Notes: generated by a model from the sequence alone, not told the origin. Shown: positions 34,060-46,258, counted from the first letter of the stretch. The stretch: DNA of 64,000 nt from Epiperipatus broadwayi (GCA_028023455.1 JAQFVV010012405.1:620001-684000), one strand, 5' to 3'. Program-made: numbers and translations.

Positions 34060-37000
34060 TCCTTCAATGCAATCAGAGTCCATGTTTCCTCAAATAATAC
34101 TTTTGGAGCTAGGAGCATGTCACAGTTTTTAAATTTTATAAGTTTATTCAGAAAGAATTTTCCCTCATGAATTGCACTGGGATTGAAAACCATTTTACAA
34201 TGAGTAGACCAGAATGCATAGTTGATAAATAATGAAAGCCTAATAGTAGGGATGGATCTTGTCTTAATACTATCCTTAAGAGACATAACAAGGTAAAAAT
34301 TCACTTTAAGGTTATCAGCGATAATCCTTCTAGACCTCCAGAATCCATGGCATGAGTAAACCAGATGATCAAATGTTTTGTCATGAGTCAGGCAGAGGGG
34401 GCAGATAGGGTCAATTTTGTTGATGCCTCACCTATGGAAGAGAAACCAATTAGTGCTAATGGCATTTAAATTTATCTTAATAATGAAATCAAAGAATTTC
34501 GGTTCCATAGCCCAGCACCTGAAGAGGGAGATTATCTTATTATTGGTCAGGGCAAGTAGCGGTGTTATGGGAATTGTGACAGGGTGAATGAGACTATGTG
34601 CTTGCCAAATATTAATCTTGTTGTCAAACATATCATTCGTAATTACCATGTAGCTTTTGATCAAATCAATAGCAACATCAAGGAAGTTCTTAACTCTAGG
34701 AGGGGGTCTATCTGTCGGGATTACTGGCAAAATGACTTGCTCATATCCAAATGATTTGATAAGCATGGTGATGAAATTAAATATCTTTTGAATATGAATG
34801 GCTTGTATAGCATGATAAGAAAGTCCATTATACTTCTGGTGAAGTTGCATCCTGTTAATGCTAATTGCTACAACTTTACCTCCCCAGAAAAGTTGGAATG
34901 CAAGAGAATTTATTTTACTAGTCTTAGTGATCCTTATGATGGGCATGTAATAGTTGAGCTTGGCCATGATCTTCATATTGAGAAGCATTACCTTACCATG
35001 TAAGGAAAGGTAGACTTTAGACAGATGTTTAGTAAGTCTTTCCATTGAGTGCAGAATGTGATTTTGAATATCTTTGGACATTTGGAAGTATGTTTTGGAT
35101 ATCTCAAAGCCCAAAAACTTTTGAGGGTTGGCTGTAAATTTGGATACAATCTTCTGACCTGAGGACACCTTCCATATAGCTGATTTCAACGGGTTGATGG
35201 TAAGACCATAGTCAGCAGTGTATTGATCCAATATGGAGTATAACTGAGGTAAAAAGGTTATTGAAGGGAGGAAGATGATTACATCATCCATATAAGCCAT
35301 GAGCTTTATCAATTTGGCAAGCCTTGGTATATAGACACCAGGTAATTGTTGTTCGATGGCTTTCAACAATGGATCAATGTAGACTATAAAGAGAAGAGCA
35401 CTGAGGGGGGAGCCTTGCGGAATGGATGTGTTAGATTGGAAGAATGAAGAGAGCTTGCCATTCAGCAAGACAGCAATTTCTCTGTTAGACATGAGGTTAT
35501 CTATGATCTGTATGATAGAGGTTGGGATGTGATGGCCTTTCAGCAGGTTTAGAAGAGTACTGATGTTAACAGAGTCGAATGCTGCATTGAAATCAAGCTG
35601 GATAGCTATGACAGCCTGCTTTCTCTGTTGTCTAACATAATCAGTTAATATTTTAACTTGACCAATGGCTAAAATTGGCGAAGAATGTTTCTTCACAAAT
35701 TGGGAGGATGATATATTTTTGAGTATCTTATCCTGGATCTTATTTTTTATGATAGATTCCAGGATTTTAATGATGAGCGGGGACATAGAAATAGACTGAA
35801 TGTTTTTGAGGGTGTGGGGATCTTCATGCTTCTTTATGAAGGGGACTAAAGCAATAGGATATAAGTGGGGGATTATTCTTTTCTCCTGTGCCAAACGGTT
35901 GGTCATTCTAAATAGTCAAGTGGCTTAGATGATCTAACAGGAAGCACGGTGTAGAATGCAGCCCGGGGTGTATTTTATCAGGCAATGCTTGGAGTTTGGC
36001 TTTCAGCATATCTTCAGTGATACCATGATCATCTTGACAAACCAAAATGTCTTCAGTGGGAGTATTAACATGGCTAAGACAATGAAATTTTTGATCAAAG
36101 TGTTTATGGATTTCTTTAATCATTGGCAGGCCAACAAAGGAATCACCATCAATATTTATGATAGTGTTTAGTAGGGGGGGTTAATAGCCCCCAGTGCCCA
36201 ATGAAAGTAGCTTTTTGTCCAACAGTTCTGCTGAGCCAGAAACACCTTGGCACATTTTATAGACAGATAATCTGCAAGTGCCTTCTGTTTGGCTTTATAT
36301 GGTAACTTAACAGATATAATCTCATCTATAGAAGTTGAGGCAGAGCTAAATGCCTTCATTCTGAAACCAAGCTCATCCAAGTCTTTTAGTAGTGCCAATG
36401 GTCCCTTTCGCTTAATTGTTTGGTAGGAAATGATCTATTGAAGAATGCCAATAAAGGCAAACCATGCTTCCTCTATACGTTTGGCAAGTATATCTATTTT
36501 TTTAAATCTATATAAGCCTCAGATGGTATGGCTTCTGTTATGTTCGATTTTGTCAACATTCTGATGGTGTTGCAAGCGGAAGTGACAACATTATTAGCAG
36601 CTTCAATCTGAACTACTAGGGCAAATGGTCTGAAAAGACCACATGTTCTTACTTTGCTGTGATGAAAAAATGTATGTCAGGCATATAAAAGAATAGATCA
36701 ATCAGTGACCTGTATTTTCTGGTGTAAAAAGAGTAGGAATCATCAGGCAGATGACCCTCACCACTCATAAATGGCTTGTCTATCAAGTGAATATAGGTTT
36801 TTGTGAATCTTGCATAAGTGATGTTAAAGTCGCCAAAGATTAGGGTGGGGTTGTTATTATTTACCAATAGCATATTAACTATGTTAATGACTTTCATTAA
36901 CGTGCAGCAGGACCTATCTGCATACACATATATTATATTGATTACCAAATTTTGATATGTGACTGATATAGCAATAAGGTTATTATCCTTATAGAGTATT

Positions 37001-37254
37001 ATAAATTTATTAAGTGGATGTTTTTTATTAATAAGTAAACCGACTCCGCCAGCTGCAGTAACACTATCAGAGAAATCTATGTATCCAAGAGATTCAAGAC
37101 ATACTCTAATTCTATAATCTGAATTTGAGTGATATTTTGTTTCACTCATAAAAAATAACTGTGGATTATTGATTGTAATTCATTGTTCAATGGCATATAC
37201 CCTTTCCAATGAGTTAATACCCCTTACATTTACTCCTACAAACTTATGCAACAT
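34060..37254 (-). pseudogene. LINE ORF2: AP endonuclease, reverse transcriptase, terminal zinc domain
   Basis: The likely start is the ATG at 37254 (MLHKFVGVNVRGINSL), with a TGA at 37180-37182 breaking the frame. The endonuclease frame (36649-37149) shows SETK, GGVGLLI, NIIYVYAD, IFGDFN and RSLIDLFF, then SDHLP near 36630. Smaller open pieces cover 36168-36398 and 35908-36123. The 492-codon RT frame (34428-35906) has LDFNAAFDSVN (residues 104-114), IPQGSPLSALLF (162-173) and YMDD (205-208), so the catalytic aspartates are present. PQKFLGFEI and FQLFWGGK follow. Downstream, near 34310-34427, a CPLC...H...C piece resembles zf-RVT, and it continues into 34056-34304. In life it would nick target DNA and copy its own RNA. 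Stops and frameshifts make it non-functional. Confidence 0.88.
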
Positions 37255-38122
37255 AATTGGGTTATGTATCTTTTAAATCTACCACAAAGAATATAATGTT
37301 CCCTTTTAATTCTCAGCATAAAAAGGTCAATTCTAGTTGGAATAGTCTGGATCATCATAGTCTGGATCTTCAATGGTGTTATCTGAGGTTTCTTCTAACA
37401 CAATGGGTTCAATCAATGGGATGCCATCTGAACCACCAACAATGATGGGACAATGTACATCACTAGCAATCTCTTCTAATAAATTAGGACTCAATATCCT
37501 ATTATCCTCATCTGATAACTGACATTTATTCTCTGGACTTTTTACCTTATGTATTGGAATATTGATTTTCTTCTTCTGCTTAAGAGATAAACATCTGTTT
37601 TTCTTCCCCAGAGATTTGTCATCTTCTGAGCTGGACTTGTGCATAATGGCTGATTTTCTTTTCTTAGTACTGGACTTATCTAATAGCATTTTCATTGGAG
37701 ATTCCTATACAGAGCTAATATCTCCTTGGTTGGTGGTGATAGACTTGTTGTTACTTTTACTCTTGTGCATCTCAAAGTAGTGGTTTTAGTCTGATATGTA
37801 ACTATACTTTTGTTCAGAGGCTTCTTGACAGGATTACTTGGAGTAGTGCTATCATTGTGCTGATGATATGTGGGATAGTCTGAAGTATCTTGCTCCACCA
37901 CAGTTTGTTGTGTTGATCCCACTATTTCAGCATGAATTACTTGGCTTTGTGTATCATTTCCTCCTTTTGAGGCCGGTGGAAGTAGAGACTCATCTACAAG
38001 AAAAGAGTCTTGTTTAATATCTGATGTTTCTTCTTCTCTGACTACACTTCTGTAATCAGGTTGTTGCAAGACAAATAGTTGTTGATTATTCATTTGATAT
38101 TCTTTGTCAGCACTTATAATTT

Positions 38123-38192
38123 GGGGTTCTGTTGTTGATGCATCATTAGTTATGGATGGGGTTCTGTTGTTGATGCATCATTAGTTATGGAT
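38123..38192. repeat. 35-bp tandem duplication in LINE ORF1
   Basis: GGGGTTCTGTTGTTGATGCA and the bases after it repeat exactly with period 35. Because 35 is not a multiple of three, it shifts the ORF1 frame. Identity of the copies indicates a recent event. Confidence 0.9.
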
Positions 38193-39030
38193 GAATATGA
38201 TTGTGCAATACCTTGAGAAATTGATGTAAAATTCTTTTTGCATTTATGATAAATACTCTTTATGATTCCACAATTAGAGCATATTCTTGATTGGCATTCT
38301 TTCAACGAGTGGGTCCTCTCAAGATAATGAATACACTGTGGCAACTCCACATAAAGAGAAAATCATGTGTGAGCCTTTGTAATTGAACACGGTAGGTATG
38401 TCAGTGGGTGAGACATTTTGTTTAAGTGCTATATGAAAAGATGCACTGTTAGAAAAATAATTTAGTCCATCTGAATCAACAGGAAGGTATTTAAACTTAC
38501 TAGCAATGCCAAAGGCTTTGAGTGCTTCCTGTAGATGTTCTTGATAGAAGTTCATAGGACAATTTTTAATCCTACCAGAAATTGTATTAGGTTTAGTGAG
38601 ATCAATATACAGATGAATTTATCATTTAATACCCTGATATTGCTTTTAAAGTAATTCTTTGCTGCCCAGTTAGTAAATTCCAGAGCAATGTAGCAGTCAT
38701 TAGGATGACTCAAGATCTTATGAATACCATGGATTAAGTTGTTTTCTTTAATAGTTTCATATAATAATTCAGTGGGGAACTTGAACAATGCACAGTTAGC
38801 ATTAGTAACAGCTAGGATCAGGTTCTTGTCACCATTGAAATTGATCAATGACTTATAAAGATTATTGGGTATAGTGCTGTTGAAACGTTCGGTGAGGTCT
38901 TGATACTGCTCCTCATTGCAGTTATGTGTATTAAAGAAATATGTGTTAGTGGATGATTGTTTAACTATTTTGATCAACGTCCATTTCCAATAACTCAAGC
39001 AAAGTAATATTATCACTAACATTAGGTAAA

Positions 39031-39255
39031 TTATGAGAGGCATTTGAGAGCAATTTACTTTTAAGGATATTTGCATACGTAGAGATGTTTGTATCAGAAA
39101 TATTTGTTTACTATGTTGGACTTTCCCCAACTCATAAGAACCATTGTGAATATGAGAGGATTGAGAGGATTTACTTTTAAGGATATTTGATAGTAGGGAT
39201 GTGTATAGAAATATTTGTTACTATGTTGGACTTTCCCCAACTCATAAGAACCATT
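39031..39255. repeat. Direct duplication of about 116 bp in LINE ORF1
   Basis: TTTACTTTTAAGGATATTTG and, later, ACTATGTTGGACTTTCCCCA with CTCATAAGAACCATT occur twice (first unit from about 39031, second from about 39149). The downstream block is identical in both, while the middle has small indels. It explains the overlapping frames 39094-39357 and 38552-39130. Confidence 0.9.
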
Positions 39256-40259
39256 TTGTGTTTTTTGTATATTTTCATTTATTTGGCTATTACTGATTAC
39301 CGCATTGTCTTCTAATGCTGTAGCAAAGATATTATAATTTTGGGCCCTCATCGGCAAAATTTTTTTTTAAAACTTATTGGAGGTTTCATCTTTTTTAACA
39401 ATGGAAGACATAGCTTGTTTATCTTTCGATATTTCTGCATGTAATTTGGTGACAGTATTATTTAGAGTGTTCTGCATCAAGCCGTCAACTAAAATCGAAT
39501 CCGAAATATGATCTAGTGCATCTTTTCTGGCAGGTTGAAAATCTGATTATTAACGTTGAGGTTGAGATTTGCATATCCTTAGTAATTTTACTTACAGTCC
39601 CTAAATCTTGTGTAATGGGGTTATTTATATTATCATTTTGATTTATATAATTTGTTTTCTTAGGTTTAATTACTTTCATCTCGTTTAAATGTAATTTTTC
39701 ATTCATTTGACTATTTTCATTATTTTGATTCAACATTAGATTACCACGTTGTTGATTGCTATTCATATTGCCTTTCAAATAATTTTTTTCTGATTCACAG
39801 AAATTTTTAGGTAATATAAGGCTTACCTTGCCTATCCAGGAGATTTAAGCGTGATATCTTCCTTGCTTCACAAGTAATTTTAACTTAAAAGAGGCAGCTG
39901 AATGACAGTGTATAAACTAAGATGTGGCCTAGGTGGCGCTCCTTGTAAAGTACTTTTTAGTTAAATTCAACATGATCCTACCAGCCATATTCACCTGATC
40001 ATGCTTTGTGTGATTTTTTTTTTTTTAATTTCTCAAATAACAAATGGCTCTTTTTTTTTATATGGACTTAGAAGTAGTGGGGAAAAAATTAGAGAGACAT
40101 TAAAAGATACCACTTTGCAAGTATTTCAAACTACTTTGAAAAATGAAAACAAAATCACCTCGATAGTAATTTGAAAGAGATTAAATTTATAACATAAAAA
40201 TAAATAAACAATTTTTATTATAAAATTACTGTTGTTTTGAAGGCACCATTGTATATATA

Positions 40260-40965
40260 TATATAAACTTATTCATTAGTGATTAAGTAGGAATGTGTTA
40301 TTACAATAATTCACAAATCAGATTTCTAAACAATTATTTTTTAATAATTTTGCAAAAATGACTATTTTTTCTTATTGATGCCATTGCATTAGTCAGACAA
40401 AAAGATGGCTATTTTTTATCCACCTTCCCACATTGTTATATGGGGGAAGAAATAACCAATATTTCTCAAGAAACTTTATTTTAGCAGTAATTTTTGCATT
40501 TATTAATTAGTCTAGTTTACAGCTTCAAATAAGTCCAGTCAAAAATCAAAGTGACCATCCTTTGCCTAATCAATAGATTAGCATGATAGAAGAAAGTAGG
40601 TGTCATTTGCAAATTTGTTGAAAATGATTCTTTAAGAATCTGATTTATGAATTATTGTAATAAAGTATTCAGACATATTTGTTCCAAAAATAAATTAATA
40701 TTCTCAGCCTTACATATTTAATAACTGTAATTTATTTACAGGATTAAATTAAAACATGCCTGGTTTGCATCAAGTTATACTTATTAGATAATTAAAAAAT
40801 AGCAAAGAATTTGCTGTAACAAGTATGATAATTGATTTGTCACAATATGATATTAAATTCAGTAGTTTTATTTTTGACTTGATGCAACAAATATAAGATT
40901 TTAAATGAAAGGTTTTCACTTATATATTTTAAAATTCTATATATATATATATTACTTTATGAATA
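40260..40965. other. AT-rich spacer
   Basis: No gene or recognised repeat lies between the end of the second mariner and the SINE at 41.0 kb, apart from short TA runs. Confidence 0.5.
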
Positions 40966-40970
40966 ATATT

Positions 40971-41101
40971 ATGTGCACTATATATTTTTTTCTCATGTGT
41001 CATAGCATCAGCCGTAAGCCAACCCGCCAACCCAGGACAACCACTTGTAAAGGAACTGTCGCTGACCTTTTGACCACCAATGCCTGACATGTGCACTATA
41101 T
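40971..41101. repeat. Target-site duplication pair ATGTGCACTATAT
   Basis: The copies at 40971-40983 and 41089-41101 are identical over 13 bp and bracket the SINE exactly. Confidence 0.85.
40984..41088 (-). repeat. tRNA-derived SINE with 13-bp target duplication
   Basis: On the minus strand it reads GGTGGTCAAAAGGTCAGCG (A-box region), a TTTACAAG anticodon-loop-like part, then GGGTTGGCGGGTTGGCTTAC (B-box region), ATGACACATGAG and a short A-rich tail. ATGTGCACTATAT at 40971-40983 and 41089-41101 is an exact direct repeat flanking it, as left by LINE-driven insertion. The same family occurs at 51600-51712. Short chance frames across it (60 codons, plus strand) are not genes. Confidence 0.85.
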
Positions 41102-41104
41102 TTT

Positions 41105-41875
41105 AAATCTCAATATGCCAAAATCTCTACAGCTTAGAGCTTTTATGGTTTTAAACAGATTTTGAACTTTTTTCAAATAGCTAGCTTTATTATTCACCTT
41201 CCAGTTTTCATTAATAAGTAGATATTTAGTAATTCTTATCTATTGTGTAAAATAATAGTAAAAAAATTGTCAAACCTTTGGTACTTAATAGTTGTTTACT
41301 TTAATAACTAATGCCTTCTCCATCATTATGCCAGCATTTTTTATGACATCACAGCTAAGTTTACACCGTAAAATGATGAGCAAAACTAACATTTTACATT
41401 ACTTTCTCCTCATTGGAATATTATCTAATATTCACTTGGAAAATTAATTCATTTTTATTTTAAAAGATTGCAAATGTGTTTAATTTGGTCTTTATATACA
41501 CATTTGTGTTGTGACTTTCATCATTGCCAGATTAATTAATATTTCACAAGTTTCTTAATACTGAACACCAACTGAATATATTGTTGTATTTCTTTATTCT
41601 TGTTTGGGTTCAATTGATAGTATCAATTTACACAGTTATAGATGATTCTGATACTGTGATATTAATATTTAAATTGAATCTATAGGTTTGTTACTAGTCT
41701 TTAAGTATTTTTTCTCTGTTTCTATCTGTTACAAATGATTGTCCTCAAGAATTCTTGCAGTATTTAGTGTAATAGTGCAGTGTAATACTTAATTTATAAT
41801 TGCATACTTTTATGTTTAAAGGTTCTATTTATTTAGATATTTGCTTGCGCAAAACAATTATAATTTTAGTAATTT
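41105..41875. other. AT-rich spacer
   Basis: No gene seen. It should contain the left end of the hAT element, but I could not locate an inverted copy of its right end. Confidence 0.45.
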
Positions 41876-41879
41876 CATA

Positions 41880-43970
41880 ATTATTTATAAATGTATTCTT
41901 TTTTAAGTTTTAACATGAGTTGGGAAAAGAAAAATTGATGTTGAATATCATATGTTTAATGAAGAATGGAACAAAATATTTCCTCATACAATCAAAATCA
42001 AAAGATAAAGCTGTATGTTTGATTAGACAATTTTGTTGTCTTAAAAAGAATACAATATATATCTTCACTATGAAACAAACTATGTTTTCAATATTTTTGT
42101 AATTTAAAGGAATGCAGCATTCAGATAAATTTGAATCATTAAGTTGCTGTTTACTTTCTCAACAGGATTTTTTTATTAATCAAAAAATTTAGAAAATGAA
42201 ATTTTAATCTTGGTAAGTTATAAGATTTCTTATGGGTTGGCTATAAGAGAAGCAACCATTTACTGATGGCGATGCCATCAAAGAGTGTATGACAGAAGCA
42301 GTGGCTGAGTTATTCCCAAATAAACTTAATTTTTTTAAAGGGTAAGCCTTGGACCAAATATTGTTGCATGGTGGATTGAAAATATGGGAAATAGTATTGT
42401 TCAGTAAATTGTAGGCAAAATACAAATGTTTCACTCAGTATTGTCTCGTGATGAATGAATCAACTGATGTTTATAATACCTCACAATTCCTAATATTTTT
42501 TCTTGGTGTTGATGATGAATTTAATGTTGCATCACTTCACAGTATACATGACACTACAATAGGAGAGGCTATTCTTAAAGAAGTGCAAAAAACATTAACA
42601 GAATATAAATTTAGATTGGAATTGTTGGTGCTGTGTAATAGTTGTTGGAGGAAAAAAACATGTCTAGCATAAAGTTGGATTTGGCTAGACTATTCACAAA
42701 ATCTTGTTAGGATGCAGGAATATCAAAAGCAATGTTTTTTCATTATGCTGTCCATTAACAAGCAGTTTGTGGAAAACATGTTAATATGAACTGTATTTTG
42801 AAACTTATTATTTCTATGATAAATTTCATTCACCATCGTGCATTTAATTATTGCCAGTTTAGTTTTTTTTTTTTTTTGAGGATTGTGATTTGGGGCATGT
42901 TGACTTGACATATTATACTGCAGTTTCATGGCTTAGCTGTGGCAAGATTCTTTCATACTTCTTAGCTCAGGAATAAATTTGATATATTTCTTACTGAGAA
43001 ACATTATGAACCACTATTATCAAATACTGTGTGGCTTTAGAAGTTCACATTCCTTGCATATCTGGTGAACCACATGAACAATTTGAATTTAAAATTGTAG
43101 GATGAAAATAATTTAGTTTGTGATTTATTTTCTCATATCAAGGAATTCAGAGTAAAATTGGCACTTTTGAAAAGTCAGTTTAAAGATGGTAATTTTGCTC
43201 CTATACCATTCTGTTCAGAATTGCATAAAGAGGTGAAGCAGAATTTCCATCCACATTTGCACAAACAACAATTTCAGAAATAATTTGCTGATTTAGGTAC
43301 CTGTGCTAAGAAAATTGAAAATCCATTTTACTGCAATGTGGCAGATATCCCAAATCAAATTCAAATAGAAATTAGTGAACTTCAGGAAAATGATCATATT
43401 AAAAACAAATACTAGGAAGAAAATTTCATTGATTTTTATAATTTTTTGAACCATACAGTTTCCAAATTTAGAAATTTGCTAGTAAATTTATCTACACTTT
43501 TGGAACAATGATTATCTTTATCTTTGCAACAAACCTTTCCCCCTAAGGAATATATTAAAGCAAAATACAGGGCAAATTTATCTGATGAATATTTGAAGTC
43601 GCTACTTGTAATTGGCATTTTACAATTTGAACCTCAATTTAATAAAGATTTTAAAAATACAAAAAAAAAAAAACAATGCCACCATTTACTTTAATTAGTT
43701 TTAGTATAATTTATCATGAAGATATGAGAATGTAATGCTAGCGTTTGATATAATTAATATATAATAATTTAAATCTCACTACCCTGTAATTAGTTTATGA
43801 AATTTTATGCTTTCAATAAAATTCATATACTTAATTTTTTTTTTTTTTTTTACCTGAATAAATTTCCTTTTGTTAGTGTTTTTTTTTATTTTTATTACGG
43901 CTCCCTGAAAGTACTGAAATGAACAATTTCGCCCTCATGGCGAAAAGTTTGGAGACCTTTGATTTAAAGA
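41880..43970 (+). pseudogene. Degenerate hAT transposase, GTF2IRD2/ZBED type
   Basis: Blocks of the hAT family that gave rise to vertebrate GTF2IRD2 appear in order. A BED-like start reads KIDVEYHMFNEEW (about 41933-41970) with KAVCLI and a KEYN-YLHYET piece. Then come KPFTDGDAIKEC (about 42258-42290) and the DEST-type catalytic region MNESTDVYNTSQFLIFFLGV (42451-42510) followed by FNVASLHSIHDTTIGEAI. Further on are HQQAVCGKHV (about 42757-42785), LAYLVNHMNNLNLKL (about 43050-43095), and RVKLALLKSQFKDGNFAPIP (about 43151-43210). The C-terminal YIKAKYRANLSDEYLKSLL is at 43552-43608. Stops and frameshifts are common. The sequence after it (43917-43965) reads AATTTCGCCCTCATGGCGAA, AAGTTTGGAGACCTTTGA, a typical hAT right end. 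A host-domesticated gene is excluded by the stops. Confidence 0.85.
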
Positions 43971-43974
43971 CTAA

Positions 43975-45085
43975 TTTTTTAAATAATATGTACAACATAT
44001 TTGCTATAAGACATTATTTAAAAAAATGCAAGTACGTATTACTAATTATTTATTCGCATTAATGAGCAGACTGATAATGAAGAAAGTTTTATTTCTAATG
44101 TAGATTTTTTTTTACCCGGTCTATACATATTATCTTATATGTAAATGTTTATTTAATACGATGCATAATTCTCCATGTCAAGTTTATTCTTTCTCCAGCT
44201 TGTAGGAGATTTTCTTATTTTATAATTGGTATTATAACTATGTTTATTTATTTGCATTTTCAACTTTTCTAGTATCTCTGTTTTCCCTCAGCACATTATG
44301 TTTTTATAAATTTTCAGACTTGAAAATTGGATTATTGAAAATTAAAAGAGAGAGAGAGAGAGAATGAAACATTGTTTGTTAAAAAAGATAGAGGGAGAGA
44401 TAAAAATTATTGTAAATATGTATTTAAAGAATGACAGGTTTTCTCTTTTTTTCCAGATCTCTCATCCCTCCTATTATCGCATCTTTTACGTAAAAAGAGA
44501 AAAAAATGTCACCCATAATCATGTTTCTTAGTTTTGATTCAAGATAATTGGAATATTTTGAAATAAAAATTATCTCTTTTGATGATTCAATAAAATAATA
44601 TTAGCATTATATATTTTCTATTCTTTCAATTTGTTTATTTTATTAATTATCATTCTATTAGATGACAGTTGAGATGCCTATATTTTCTGTGATAAAACAA
44701 TCGCACGTTTTAAAAAATAAAACAGTTTATCTAAATAGGCTTTTTATATGTCAGTTTATCTTTATTGATTAGGTTATTAGGTTTATTTATAACCTTTAGA
44801 TAAAATTTATTTTTATTTCTTTCTTATTTTTAGTATTTCGGGTCTAAAATGAAAATATTTATTATTTATTAATTTTTTTATGTTGTATTATTTTGCGGGG
44901 AAACTTATGTGTGTGCGTGCGTGTATGTGGGAGAAATAAAATTCTTTAAATATTAAGTTAAAATGGGAAAAAAATCTAAAAACTCACTAACTTAAAAATG
45001 GTTAACATATATTTATACACGGGTGCCTGTGTTTTAAATTGCTACTTGTGCTTACTATTTCAAATATGTAAGTACTTACAACTCT
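43975..45085. other. AT-rich spacer with (GA)n
   Basis: It contains a short GA array at about 44346-44363 and a GT/GC-rich patch near 44906-44926. No gene was recognised. Confidence 0.55.
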
Positions 45086-46258
45086 AAATCATTTCCAAGT
45101 GAAGGAAGATTGTACGAATTGAGGGAACTGACCAATATTAAGTGGGATATTGTTGAACATTGTGAAAATTAAAATAAAAGGTAAAGTGACAATTAGTTCA
45201 AAAAGTGAATGTGTAGTATAGTATACAGGAGCAAATATTGAAATCACAAGAGAGTAGGATTCATTATAAACAAAAAGTGGAAGAACAACATTATATAGAT
45301 GGATAGTTTATCATACGAAGTGGAAGATATCAAATGCAGATAATTTCCCATTTATATCCCAACAAATTCTCATTATAATGAACAACTTGAGAATTTTTAT
45401 GTCGATGTTGAAAAGCTTTTGATCAGGCGACACAATATTTTAAAATTACCATGGGAGACTTTAATGCTAAAATTTGTAACTATTGAAAGTTGAAATGTTG
45501 TGGGTAAATTTGGCTATTGAATTAAAAGAGGACATACATTTGGTGGAGTTCACAGAGAAAAAATAACTTTAAACTATTAATTTTTTTAATGAAAATGCTA
45601 AAGAGAAATAGACATAGAAACATCCAAATGAAAGTATAACAGAGTTGGATTATATTTTGATTAACAGAAAATATATATTTCAAGATTGTAATGTTTTTAA
45701 CAAATTCAACACAATAAATGATCAATGATTAGTAAGAAGTAAGATATATATTAATGCAAAATTAGAGAGACAAAAATTATTAAGAAAAAGGTTACATAGT
45801 TGATAGTCCTAATTTTCAGTAACATTCCAATGAATTTAAATTAGAACTTGCAAATCATTTAAAATACTAACAGATTTTTGAAGATAGTTTAGATTTGAAT
45901 GAACTCAATAAGAAAATATCTGATACACTATTAAGAACTGCAATAAAAATAGCTGGTATAAAATAACAGCTATTGGTCATTTAAATTTCTACTAAGTGAA
46001 GAGAATTTATGACAAAAGAAGAAATGTGAAAACATATAAAAATGATCCAATAATAAGGATTGAATGTCTAAAATTTTGTAAAATGATATAAAAGAGTTAA
46101 TAACAATATAAGAAAATATAAGTGTAAATTAGCACAAAAATCTATAGAATAGAAAAAATATCAAAAGTGTAAAACATCTTGGCATTGGTAGAAAACTTAG
46201 TTTGTCAATAAAAAGGAAAGATGGATCTATTACTAAATAAAAAAAAATATGTAAAAAA

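Larger units (their letters stand above)
37333..39780 (-). pseudogene. LINE ORF1 region (RNA-binding protein with degenerate zinc knuckles)
   Basis: Overlapping open pieces (39485-39778, 39094-39357, 38552-39130, 38319-38555, 38150-38350, 37692-38093, 37333-37695) form one decayed ORF1. At 38240-38335 two consecutive CX2CX4HX4C-like knuckles occur: CIHYLERTHSLKEC, where the second Cys is Tyr, and CSNCGIIKSIYHKC, where the His is Ser. Each therefore lacks one zinc ligand. Downstream is a Ser/Thr/Gln-rich tail and a lysine-rich stretch, KKRKSAI through KQKKKINIP, near 37560-37660. Two local duplications (35 bp and about 116 bp) shift the frame. ORF1 proteins of this type coat LINE RNA. The assignment rests mainly on position before ORF2 and the knuckles. 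Confidence 0.7.
33380..39900 (-). mobile_element. Near full-length L1/Tx1-like LINE
   Basis: The element carries, 5' to 3' on the minus strand, an ORF1 region (about 39780-37333) with zinc-knuckle remains and an ORF2 (37254 to about 34060) with AP endonuclease, RT and a terminal cysteine domain. The flanks are mariner sequence. The 3' region (33380-34055) has no clear poly-A tail (no T run on the plus strand at the junction), and I could not find a target duplication. Length and domain order fit an L1/Tx1-type APE non-LTR element. It is decayed by point stops and small duplications but structurally almost complete. Confidence 0.75.
33057..40251 (+). mobile_element. Second mariner, split into N- and C-terminal pieces by a LINE
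   Basis: The N-terminal piece (33235-33369) reads MAEKFDNVIFCLRL, then NAQVYEWFN, matching the mariner start and its QVYEWF block. The C-terminal piece, on the same strand beyond the LINE (about 39935-40200), reads ALLVKYFLVKFNMILP, then a TTFASISNYFEK-like end close to that of the first mariner. About 200 central codons are missing. The probable ends are TATG plus a G run at 33055-33069 and AAGGCACCATTGTA near 40240-40252, each next to TA. The ends are weakly supported. Confidence 0.6.

Noticed and set aside
37257-37780. Plus-strand frames over the LINE (37257-37445, 37562-37780 and similar)
   Set aside because: They are antisense shadows of the ORF1/ORF2 region.
42448-42672. Domesticated GTF2IRD2-like gene
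   Set aside because: It is one open piece of a transposase broken by stops on both sides, followed by a hAT end.
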